From NCBI GenBank assembly GCA_942491555.1, contig CALOBN010000002.1, positions 186,001 to 250,000 on the forward strand: a DNA stretch of 64,000 nt. The letters are read 5' to 3'. This document shows positions 54,744-62,298 of the stretch, in pieces. Made by a program: the position numbers and the translations under genes. Each line of letters starts with the position of its first letter. The first letter of the stretch is position 1. This DNA is from Marinihelvus sp942491555. GTDB taxonomy: Bacteria > Pseudomonadota > Gammaproteobacteria > Xanthomonadales > SZUA-36. Below the pieces are notes generated by a model. It made no database searches and had not been told where the DNA came from. It saw nothing but the letters and a program-made list of their open reading frames with translations.

Positions 54744-56039
54744 ATGTTCGACAGCAACCAGACCCTTGAAGAATTTGACCCGGAACTCGCCAGTGCGATC
54801 GCCAAAGAGCGCCAGCGCCAGGAAGATCACATTGAGCTGATCGCTTCGGAAAACTATGCGAGTCCATTGGTTATGGATGCACAGGGTTCGGTTCTGACCA
54901 ACAAGTATGCCGAAGGTTATCCCGGCCGCCGCTATTACGGCGGTTGCGAATATGTGGATATCGCTGAGGACCTGGCCCGCGAGCGGGTTAAAGCGCTGTT
55001 TGGCGCGGCTTATGCCAATGTGCAGCCGCATTCCGGCTCGCAGGCCAACGCGGCGGTGTATTTTGCCCTGCTCAAGCCGGGCGATACGATCCTGGGGATG
55101 AGCCTGGAGCATGGCGGTCATCTGACCCACGGCGCCAGTGTCAATTTCTCCGGCAAGGTATTCAACGCCATCCAGTACGGTCTCGATCCGGAAACCGCCC
55201 TGATTGACTACGATGAAATCCAGCGCCTGGCCACGGAACATCGGCCGAAATTGCTGATCGGCGGGTTTTCGGCCTACTCCCGCACCATGGACTGGGCGCG
55301 TATGCGCGAGATCGCCGACTCCGTTGATGCGTTCTTCATGGTCGATATGGCGCATGTTGCCGGACTCGTTGCGGCCGGCGTTTACCCCAACCCCGTGCCC
55401 CATGCACACGTGGTCACCTCCACCACGCACAAGACGCTGCGCGGTCCGCGCGGCGGAATCATCCTTGCGGGTGAGGACGAGGCGATCCAGAAGAAACTTA
55501 ACTCCCTGGTATTTCCCGGCACCCAGGGCGGGCCGTTGATGCACGTGATCGCCGCCAAGGCGGTCGCCTTTCTCGAGGCACTCGATCCCTCGTTCAAGGA
55601 CTATCAGCAGGCCGTGATCGACAATGCCCGGGCCATGGCGGATACGCTGACAGGGCGGGGCTACAAGATCGTTTCGGGGGGCACGGATAATCATCTGTTC
55701 CTGGTAGACCTGATTGGCCGTGAATTCACCGGCAAAGACGCGGAACAGGCGCTGGGCCGGGCCAACATCACGGTCAACAAAAACACGGTGCCCGGCGAGC
55801 CGCGCTCGCCATTCGTAACCAGCGGCTTGCGCATTGGTACGCCGGCGGTAACCACGCGGGGGTTTGGTGTGGACGAGTGTGTCACCCTCGCTAACCTGAT
55901 GGCGGACCTGCTCGACAACATTGGTGACGAGGCGGTCGAACACCAGGTCAAAGCGCGCGCACTTGAGCTGTGCCGGCGTTTTCCGGTGTACATGCATACC
56001 AGCGAGGAGAGCGAGCCCAATGTGGTGTCCGCTCTGTAA
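54744..56039 (+). CDS. glyA: Serine hydroxymethyltransferase
   Basis: This 431-residue PLP enzyme interconverts serine and glycine with tetrahydrofolate, feeding one-carbon metabolism. Signature segments are IELIASENYASPLVM near the N terminus, YPGRRYYGGCEYVD, LLIGGFSAYSRTMDW, and the PLP lysine in VVTSTTHKTLRGPRGG (about residue 229). It is slightly longer than the E. coli protein. The last 20 bp overlap the start of nrdR, as in the common glyA-nrdR arrangement. Confidence 0.97.
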   Translation: MFDSNQTLEEFDPELASAIAKERQRQEDHIELIASENYASPLVMDAQGSVLTNKYAEGYPGRRYYGGCEYVDIAEDLARERVKALFGAAYANVQPHSGSQANAAVYFALLKPGDTILGMSLEHGGHLTHGASVNFSGKVFNAIQYGLDPETALIDYDEIQRLATEHRPKLLIGGFSAYSRTMDWARMREIADSVDAFFMVDMAHVAGLVAAGVYPNPVPHAHVVTSTTHKTLRGPRGGIILAGEDEAIQKKLNSLVFPGTQGGPLMHVIAAKAVAFLEALDPSFKDYQQAVIDNARAMADTLTGRGYKIVSGGTDNHLFLVDLIGREFTGKDAEQALGRANITVNKNTVPGEPRSPFVTSGLRIGTPAVTTRGFGVDECVTLANLMADLLDNIGDEAVEHQVKARALELCRRFPVYMHTSEESEPNVVSAL

Positions 56040-56541
56040 TCACGATGATACGCGGGTCGTAGACTCGCGCCTCACGCGCGACGGGATGCAGATCCGGCGC
56101 CGGCGTGAGTGTATGAACTGCAATAATCGCTTCAATACTTTTGAGGCTCCGGAGCTCAAGTCGCCGCGAATCATAAAGTCGGATGGGGCACGCGAGGCGT
56201 TTTCCGAGGTCAAGCTTCGCGAGGGCATGCTGCGTGCGCTGGAAAAACGACCGGTTGAAACCCGCGAAGTTGAGCGCTCAATCCGGCGTCTGCTCAAAGA
56301 CATCAGCAGTGTTGAAGACGCGGAGATTCCGAGCAGCCTGCTGGGTGAGTGGGTGATGCGGGAGCTGCAGGAACTTGACCAGGTAGCCTATGTCCGTTTC
56401 GCTTCCGTTTACCGGCGCTTTGAAGATATTCAGGCGTTTCGTGATCTGATCGAAGGGCTGGAAAAGGATGGTGCCGCCAGCCTGGATGAACGCCAGATTT
56501 CTCTGCTCGACCCGAAGCGGCGGATACGCCGCAAGTCGTGA
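56020..56541 (+). CDS. nrdR: Transcriptional repressor NrdR
   Basis: This 173-residue repressor of ribonucleotide reductase genes has an N-terminal zinc ribbon with CPLC and CMNC (residues 3-6 and 31-34) and SRLTRDGMQIRRRREC in between. An ATP-cone domain (about 49-139) follows, which senses dATP/ATP. The start is ATG 56020, inside the end of glyA, with GAGGAG 10 bp upstream; this gives the conserved MWCPLC beginning. It is coupled to ribD by GTGA. Confidence 0.96.
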   Translation: MWCPLCNHDDTRVVDSRLTRDGMQIRRRRECMNCNNRFNTFEAPELKSPRIIKSDGAREAFSEVKLREGMLRALEKRPVETREVERSIRRLLKDISSVEDAEIPSSLLGEWVMRELQELDQVAYVRFASVYRRFEDIQAFRDLIEGLEKDGAASLDERQISLLDPKRRIRRKS

Positions 56542-57647
56542 GTTTCAGCGCCTTCGACCACCGCTGCATGGCGCAAGCCATCACGCTGGCCAGGCGCGGT
56601 CTGTACACCACCATGCCTAACCCGCGCGTTGGCTGCGTGCTGGCCCGCAACGGGGAGGTTATTGGTCGCGGCTGGCATGAGCGTGCGGGTGAACCGCATG
56701 CCGAAACCCGGGCGATCAGTGACGCGCAGGGCAGGGCGGGCGATGCGGTCCGCGGGGCAACTGCCTACGTCACGCTTGAACCCTGTTCACACCAGGGCCG
56801 CACAGGCCCCTGCACCGGGGCCCTGATCGAGGCCGGTGTCGCGGAAGTTATCGTCGCCATGAAGGACCCCAATCCCACGGTTGATGGATCTGGCATTGCG
56901 GCACTGGAAGCCGCGGATATCGTTTGCCGGAGCGGCCTGATGGAGGCTGCGGCGCGGGCACTGAACCCGGGGTTCCTGTCCCGGATGGAACGTGGGCGGC
57001 CCTGGGTGCGGGTCAAGCTTGCGCAAAGCCTGGACGGTCGCACCGCTCTGGCAAACGGCAAGAGTCAATGGATAACCGGCAAGGCTGCGCGTCATGATGT
57101 TCAGCACTGGCGCGCGCAGGCTGATGTAATTCTCACCGGCATCGGGACGGTTATTGCCGATGACCCCTCCCTCAACTTGCGCCTGGCAGGCCTGGACCGT
57201 CAACCGCTGAGGGTCATCGCAGACAGTTGTTGGCGGACACCGTTGAACGCACGGATCCTGGAGCTTGAGGGCGGTGTCGTGGTGGCAGGGCGCGATGACA
57301 TGCCGGTCCCTGAGAAACTGCGTGAGGCTGCTGAATGCTTGTCCCTGCCTGCCAGTGACGGGCACGTGTCGCTGCCCGCGCTGCTCGAAGCCCTGGCCAC
57401 GCGCGAGGTGAACGAGGTGCATGTTGAGGCGGGTGCAACCCTGTGCGGCGCCTTGCTGCGTGAACAGCTGGTGGACGAGCTGCTGGTGTACCAGGCTCCG
57501 ACTCTGCTGGGCGAGGCGGGGCGGCCGTCAATCGTCCTGGGCACCCTGGAAGACATGCAGGACCGCCCCCTGCTGACCTTGTTGGAGCGGGTTAGCGTGG
57601 GTGCGGACTTGAGAATGCGGTTCAGGCCGCAATATGGTGAGGACTGA
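56538..57647 (+). CDS. ribD: Bifunctional riboflavin deaminase/reductase RibD
   Basis: This 369-residue enzyme carries out the second and third steps of riboflavin synthesis. The N-terminal deaminase domain has the zinc motif HAETRA (about 53-58) and PCSHQGRTGPC (about 80-90). The C-terminal reductase domain (about 150-365) has RPWVRVKLAQSLDGRTAL and HVEAGATLCGALL. Starts with GTG overlapping nrdR; the next start overlaps its stop as TGATG. It is first of the rib genes in this operon. Confidence 0.95.
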   Translation: MSFSAFDHRCMAQAITLARRGLYTTMPNPRVGCVLARNGEVIGRGWHERAGEPHAETRAISDAQGRAGDAVRGATAYVTLEPCSHQGRTGPCTGALIEAGVAEVIVAMKDPNPTVDGSGIAALEAADIVCRSGLMEAAARALNPGFLSRMERGRPWVRVKLAQSLDGRTALANGKSQWITGKAARHDVQHWRAQADVILTGIGTVIADDPSLNLRLAGLDRQPLRVIADSCWRTPLNARILELEGGVVVAGRDDMPVPEKLREAAECLSLPASDGHVSLPALLEALATREVNEVHVEAGATLCGALLREQLVDELLVYQAPTLLGEAGRPSIVLGTLEDMQDRPLLTLLERVSVGADLRMRFRPQYGED

Positions 57648-58279
57648 TGTTTACCGGAATCGTCACATACCGCGGCCGCCTCATGGCCGTAGAAGGCTCG
57701 GCTACCGACCAGCGCATGACCTTCGAGGTGGAGGCCGTGGCGTTGCGCGATGCCGCCGAGGGCGACAGCATGTGTGTATCAGGCGCCTGTCTGACCATGC
57801 TGGATATTGATGCCACGGCAGGTGGCCCGGAATCTGCCATGGGACACTTCAGCGCTGACGTGTCTGCTGAAACACTTGAAAAGACCATCCTCGGTGAGTT
57901 GCTTGTCGGGCAGCAGGTCAACCTGGAACCGGCGCTGCGCGCGGCCGACCGCCTCGGTGGTCACCTGGTCAGCGGGCATGTGGACGGCCGTGGCGTGGTG
58001 CTGTCCCGCGAGCCTGATGGGCGCGCTGAGCGCTGGGTCTTTGAAGTACCCCGGGCCTTGAAGCGCTATATCGCCGCCAAAGGCTCGGTATGTATTAACG
58101 GTGTCTCCCTCACCGTGAATGCGGTCGACGATGCCTGCTTCGAGGTGTGTATCATTCCGCATACCCTGGACGTGACCACGCTGGGCGATCTGCAGGTCGG
58201 CAGTGCAGTGAATATCGAGGTCGATATGATTGCGCGCTACGTGGAACGTTTGATGGCCGCTGACAAGGACTCACAATGA
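57647..58279 (+). CDS. ribE: Riboflavin synthase alpha subunit
   Basis: This 210-residue protein makes riboflavin from two lumazine molecules. It has two tandem lumazine-binding domains: MFTGIVTYRGRL and CVSGACLTMLDI in the first, HLVSGHVDGRGVV and CINGVSLTVNAVDD in the second. Length is that of the family. The start overlaps the ribD stop as TGATG and the gene is coupled to ribBX by ATGA. Confidence 0.95.
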   Translation: MFTGIVTYRGRLMAVEGSATDQRMTFEVEAVALRDAAEGDSMCVSGACLTMLDIDATAGGPESAMGHFSADVSAETLEKTILGELLVGQQVNLEPALRAADRLGGHLVSGHVDGRGVVLSREPDGRAERWVFEVPRALKRYIAAKGSVCINGVSLTVNAVDDACFEVCIIPHTLDVTTLGDLQVGSAVNIEVDMIARYVERLMAADKDSQ

Positions 58280-59400
58280 AGCTCAACACCATCCCCGAGC
58301 TGGTGCAGGACATCCAGGCGGGTCGCATGGTCATCCTGATGGATGATGAAGACCGGGAGAACGAGGGCGACCTGGTGATGGCGGCAAGCAAGGTGCGGCC
58401 CGAAGACATCAATTTCATGGCCCGCTACGGCCGCGGTCTGATCTGTCTTCCCCTGACCCAGGCGCGCTGCGAGCAGCTGGCCCTGCCCCTGATGGTGAAC
58501 AAAAACGACGCTCGTTTTGCCACCAATTTCACAGTCTCCATTGAGGCCGCAGAAGGAATTACGACAGGTATCTCCGCCCACGACCGGGCCCACACGGTAC
58601 GCACCGCCGTGGCGCCCGATGCCCGGCCGGCGGATATTTCCTTGCCAGGTCACATCTTTCCGCTGAAGGCCAACCCTGGTGGCGTGCTGTCGCGTGCCGG
58701 ACATACCGAGGCCAGCGTTGACCTGGTGAGCATTGCCGGCCTTGATCCTTCAGCCGTGCTGGTTGAGATACTCAATGAAGATGGCAGCATGGCGCGACGC
58801 CCGCAGCTGGAGGTATTTGCGCGCGAACACGGTCTGAAGCTCGGCACCATCGCGGATCTGATCCGCTACCGTCTTGAGAATGAGCACACGGTTGAACTGG
58901 TCTCCAGGCACGAGGTGAAGACCGATTTTGGCCCCTTCACCCTGTACACCTATCGCGACACGATTGAGCAGCGACTGCACCTGGCGATGATGAAAGGGGA
59001 GCCGCAGGATCCGACGCTGGTCCGGGTTCATGTACAGAACCCGCTCAGCGATGTTATCGGTATTCGCCGCGATGACTTTGGTTTGCCGCTGCGCGTCGCG
59101 ATGTCAGAAATCGAACAGCGTGGCGCGGGCCTGGTGCTGGTACTGGGCGGGCATGACGATGACAATACCTTGCTGCGCCGTATCCAAAGCGAGCCTGAGC
59201 CCAACATCAGCCCTTCGGGGGATAATCGCCAGTCACGGGAATTGCGAACGTATGGTATTGGCGCGCAAATCATCGCTGACCTGGGCATCCGCCGGATGCG
59301 GCTGCTCAGTGCGCCAACCCGCCTAACGGGGCTTTCCGGCTTCGGGCTTGAGGTTGTTGATTACGTAGAACCCGGCGCGACGGGGCCGGACAGGAACTGA
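58276..59400 (+). CDS. ribBX: Dihydroxybutanone phosphate synthase with degenerate GTP cyclohydrolase II domain (RibBX)
   Basis: This 374-residue protein has an intact RibB half (about 1-200): MDDEDRENEGDLVMAA (about 23-38) and ITTGISAHDRAHTV are the DHBP synthase signatures. The RibA half (about 205-374) keeps the fold but lacks the three zinc cysteines: where the family has a Cys-rich GDxxxSxxCDC segment, this chain reads HVQNPLSDVIGIRRDDFG. Such RibBX proteins are known in Gammaproteobacteria and do not work as GTP cyclohydrolase II. A separate RibA is expected elsewhere. Confidence 0.92.
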   Translation: MKLNTIPELVQDIQAGRMVILMDDEDRENEGDLVMAASKVRPEDINFMARYGRGLICLPLTQARCEQLALPLMVNKNDARFATNFTVSIEAAEGITTGISAHDRAHTVRTAVAPDARPADISLPGHIFPLKANPGGVLSRAGHTEASVDLVSIAGLDPSAVLVEILNEDGSMARRPQLEVFAREHGLKLGTIADLIRYRLENEHTVELVSRHEVKTDFGPFTLYTYRDTIEQRLHLAMMKGEPQDPTLVRVHVQNPLSDVIGIRRDDFGLPLRVAMSEIEQRGAGLVLVLGGHDDDNTLLRRIQSEPEPNISPSGDNRQSRELRTYGIGAQIIADLGIRRMRLLSAPTRLTGLSGFGLEVVDYVEPGATGPDRN

Positions 59401-59404
59401 TCAG

Positions 59405-59902
59405 ATGCATGAACTTATCCCCGGTGTCCCCAAACGACCGCTAAAGGTTGCCATCGCCGCAGCGCAGTTCAACCGCTTTATCAGTAATGAATTGCTCGCC
59501 GGTGCACGCGAGGCACTTGCACGTCATGGCGTGGATGAACAGAACATCACCGTGGCCTGGGTACCCGGCGCCTATGAGTTGCCTCTGGCCTGCAAGCAAT
59601 TGCTGGACGGTGGCCATTTTGAGGGGGTCATTGCCCTTGGTGCCGTGATCCGTGGCGGTACGCCGCATTTCGACTTTGTGGCCGGCGAGTGCGCCCGCGG
59701 CCTGCAACGTGTGTCGCTGGATCACGGCAAGCCTGTTATGTTCGGCGTATTAACCACGGACACCATCGAGCAGGCGCTGGAAAGAGCAGCGCGGGACCAG
59801 GGCAACAAGGGTTTTGACGTCGCGCTGGGCCTGCTGAACATGATTGATCTTGCCGACCGGATTTCCCATCACACTTTGGGCCAGGATGTCAGCTATGAGT
59901 AA
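59405..59902 (+). CDS. ribH: 6,7-dimethyl-8-ribityllumazine synthase
   Basis: This 165-residue enzyme condenses the RibB and RibD products to form lumazine. The motifs AAQFNRFISNELL, WVPGAYELPLACKQLL, ALGAVIRGGTPHFDFVAGEC and TDTIEQALERA are highly conserved; His in TPHFDFVA is the catalytic residue. It is downstream of ribBX with 4 bp between and overlaps nusB by 8 bp. Confidence 0.96.
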   Translation: MHELIPGVPKRPLKVAIAAAQFNRFISNELLAGAREALARHGVDEQNITVAWVPGAYELPLACKQLLDGGHFEGVIALGAVIRGGTPHFDFVAGECARGLQRVSLDHGKPVMFGVLTTDTIEQALERAARDQGNKGFDVALGLLNMIDLADRISHHTLGQDVSYE

Positions 59903-60347
59903 CCGCCAACAACACTGGGAGCCGCGCCGCCGCGCCCGCCGTCGTGCCTTGCAAGCGCTGTATCAGCGCGAAATCACCGCAGATCCGGTGGACGGCATTA
60001 TTATCCAGTTTGTGGATACCCAGGACTTCAGCGGCGTAGACCTGGAATATTTTAAGGCGCTGGTCCACGGCGTTGATACCGAGCGTGACGCACTCAGCGA
60101 CTCGCTCAAACCGGTTCTGGACCGCGAGTTCGACAAGCTCGACACGATGGAGCGCCTGCTTCTGCTTCTTGGTAGCTGGCAATTCCGGTTCGAACCGGAG
60201 GTGCCTTTCCAGGTCGTGGTCAATGAGACCGTCGATCTGGCCAATCGCTTTGGTTCCACGCAAAGCCCCGCTTATGTCAATGCAGTTCTCGACAAGGCCG
60301 CCGATGCCCTGGGCCTGCCCGGAGCCGGCGAACCGGCCGACCGCTGA
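59895..60347 (+). CDS. nusB: Transcription antitermination factor NusB
   Basis: This 150-residue all-helical RNA-binding protein acts in rRNA antitermination with NusE (S10). RRRARRRALQALYQREI (about 9-25), the FDKLDTMERLLLLLGSWQF helix and NETVDLANRFGSTQSPAYVNAVLDKAA are typical of NusB. ATG 59895 lies inside ribH and gives the expected N terminus; the ORF from 59844 would extend into ribH. The ribH-nusB-thiL order is common. Confidence 0.95.
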   Translation: MSNRQQHWEPRRRARRRALQALYQREITADPVDGIIIQFVDTQDFSGVDLEYFKALVHGVDTERDALSDSLKPVLDREFDKLDTMERLLLLLGSWQFRFEPEVPFQVVVNETVDLANRFGSTQSPAYVNAVLDKAADALGLPGAGEPADR

Positions 60348-60351
60348 TCGT

Positions 60352-61374
60352 ATGGCTGACCTGCCCGCTGCGCCGGAATCAGAATCTGCAGCTGAACGCA
60401 TTGCGGAATTCAGCCTGATAGAACGCCTGATGCGCGTCATACCTGTGCAGGGTGCCGGCGTCGCATGCTCGATTGGTGACGATGCGGCGATTCTGAGCCC
60501 GACGGCGGGTCGTGAACTGGTGGTGGCTACCGACACCCTCAATGAGGGCATACACTTTTTACCGGGCGCCGACCCGCAGGCCCTGGGGCATAAAGCCCTG
60601 GCGGTCAATCTGAGCGATATTGCCGCCATGGGTGCGCGGCCGCGTTGGGCGCTGCTGTCGCTGTCGCTGCCCGTTGCTGATAAAAACTGGGTTGATGGTT
60701 TTGCCAGCGGCTTTGCTCAATTGGCAAAACAACATGGCGTGACCCTGGTCGGCGGGGACACCTGTTCGGGTCCGCTGTCGGTCACGGTGGTCATGCTGGG
60801 TGATGTGCCTGCCGGTGAGGCATTGCGGCGTGATACTGCTGAGGCCGGCGATCTGGTCTATGTATCAGGCATGCTCGGTGATGCGGCCCTGGCCCTGCGC
60901 GAACGGCTGGCAGGCTGTCCGGCCACTGCAGAACTTGACCAGGCACTGGACTGTCCCGGGCCACAGCTTGAACTGGGCAGGCGTCTGCGCGGGCTTGCAA
61001 GCGCCTGTATTGATTTGTCTGACGGGCTGCTGGCCGATCTTGGCCACCTGGTGCGTGCCTCCGGCCTGGGCGCGGAATTACAGTTGGATCAGCTGCCGGC
61101 TTCCCCGCACCTGGGTGCCCTGTCTGATGCCGAGCGCTGGGCGCTGCAACTTGCGGGCGGTGACGATTATGGCCTGTGTTTTTCCATTCCTGAATCCGGC
61201 TCCACAGTGATGCAGGACATCTCGCGGGATCTGGGCGTTAAGTTGACCCAGGTTGGCCGCCTTGTGCCCGGAACGCGCGTTAAGTGCCTGAACGCGGAAC
61301 AGGAAGAGTGGGCGCCGCCCACACAGGGCTGGGAGCATTTTTCCACGCAACAGGAGCATCCGGACCATGGATGA
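60352..61374 (+). CDS. thiL: Thiamine-monophosphate kinase
   Basis: This 340-residue enzyme makes thiamine diphosphate from thiamine monophosphate. The N-terminal segment GAGVACSIGDDAAILSP and TDTLNEGIHFLPGADP carry the ATP and metal sites, and VGGDTCSGPLSVTVVMLG, CIDLSDGLLADLGHL and LAGGDDYGLCFSIP complete the AIR-synthase-like fold. ATG 60352 is used; the ORF from 60073 runs through nusB in another frame. It overlaps pgpA by 8 bp. Confidence 0.95.
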   Translation: MADLPAAPESESAAERIAEFSLIERLMRVIPVQGAGVACSIGDDAAILSPTAGRELVVATDTLNEGIHFLPGADPQALGHKALAVNLSDIAAMGARPRWALLSLSLPVADKNWVDGFASGFAQLAKQHGVTLVGGDTCSGPLSVTVVMLGDVPAGEALRRDTAEAGDLVYVSGMLGDAALALRERLAGCPATAELDQALDCPGPQLELGRRLRGLASACIDLSDGLLADLGHLVRASGLGAELQLDQLPASPHLGALSDAERWALQLAGGDDYGLCFSIPESGSTVMQDISRDLGVKLTQVGRLVPGTRVKCLNAEQEEWAPPTQGWEHFSTQQEHPDHG

Positions 61375-61855
61375 GATGCGCGCGGCACTGTGGCGCAGCG
61401 TCCGCCAGTGGGATGGGTTTCTGGCGCTTGGTTTCGGCTCCGGCCTGGCTCCGAAAGCGCCGGGTACCTTCGGCACACTGGCCGCCGTCCCCCTGGGCGT
61501 GCTGCTCTCCATGACACCCCTGGCGATCCACCTGGCCTTGCTGGTCGCGGCATTTTTGCTTGGCGTGCTGGTTTGTGACAGGGTGGGGAAACGTCTTGGC
61601 GTCAGCGATCACGGCGCCATGGTGTGGGATGAATTTGTCGGATACTGGATCGCCATTGTCATGCTGCCGGTGCAATGGCCCTGGTTTCTGGCCGCTTTCG
61701 TGGTTTTCCGTTTCTTTGACATTCTCAAGCCCTGGCCAATCCGCCCCGTGGAAAAAGCATTTGGCGGCGGGCTGGGCGTGATGCTGGATGACGTCGTCGC
61801 CGGGCTGCTGACCCTGCTGATTCTGTGGCCACTGTCTTACTGGCTGGTTGGCTAA
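61367..61855 (+). CDS. pgpA: Phosphatidylglycerophosphatase A
   Basis: This 162-residue integral membrane phosphatase forms phosphatidylglycerol from its phosphate. Three or four hydrophobic helices (about 43-65, 95-118, 135-160) and the conserved FGSGLAPKAPGTFGTLAAVPLG (about 26-47), DHGAMVWDEFVGYWIA and FRFFDILKPWPI match PgpA. It overlaps thiL and is the last gene of the rib-thi unit, converging on yraN. Confidence 0.93.
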   Translation: MDEMRAALWRSVRQWDGFLALGFGSGLAPKAPGTFGTLAAVPLGVLLSMTPLAIHLALLVAAFLLGVLVCDRVGKRLGVSDHGAMVWDEFVGYWIAIVMLPVQWPWFLAAFVVFRFFDILKPWPIRPVEKAFGGGLGVMLDDVVAGLLTLLILWPLSYWLVG

Positions 61856-61913
61856 AGTACCGGGACGTTCACACGTCGTATTCAGGCCCTCTTGCTGATC
61901 CGGCCCTGTGCCG

Positions 61914-62276
61914 CTAGTAGCCTTCGAAGGCAGCGCTGATCCACTCCAATGACGTGTTTTCCGGTGTACCGCTGATACCAATCACATCAAAGCGGCAGGG
62001 CAGGCTGGCCAGCGCGGGCCGCCGGGAAAGAAAGATGCCGGCTGCGCGGCAAATCTTTATTTGTTTATTGTGGGTTACCGACTCAATGGCAGACCCGAAG
62101 TGGTTGTTTCTTCGGTACCGCACTTCGACAAAGACGATGGTCTCTCCATCGCGCATTATCAGATCGATTTCCCCCAGGCGGCAATGAAAGTTGCGCACCA
62201 GTGTGCTCAGACCTTGTTCGCAAAGATAGCGCTCAGCCATCGCTTCCCAGGCTTCGCCAACAGGGTTCGGCTTCAA
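61914..62276 (-). CDS. yraN: UPF0102 family protein YraN
   Basis: This 120-residue protein has the restriction-endonuclease-like fold of YraN: GEAWEAMAERYLCEQGLSTL, then GEIDLIMRDGETIVFVEVRYRR with the catalytic-type Asp and Glu-x-Lys-like residues, and FDVIGISGTP. Its function is not settled. I chose TTG 62276 because it gives the family length; the in-frame ATG at 62387 would overlap lpoA by 89 bp. lpoA-yraN is the usual order and the two are probably co-transcribed. Confidence 0.85.
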   Translation of the reverse strand: MKPNPVGEAWEAMAERYLCEQGLSTLVRNFHCRLGEIDLIMRDGETIVFVEVRYRRNNHFGSAIESVTHNKQIKICRAAGIFLSRRPALASLPCRFDVIGISGTPENTSLEWISAAFEGY

Positions 62277-62298
62277 GAGGCCCGCTCTAAGCCCGGGT

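Noticed and set aside
54675..55997. 440-residue minus-strand open frame opposite glyA
   Set aside because: It is antisense to a perfectly conserved glyA, has no recognisable domain, and is a product of high-GC codon use.
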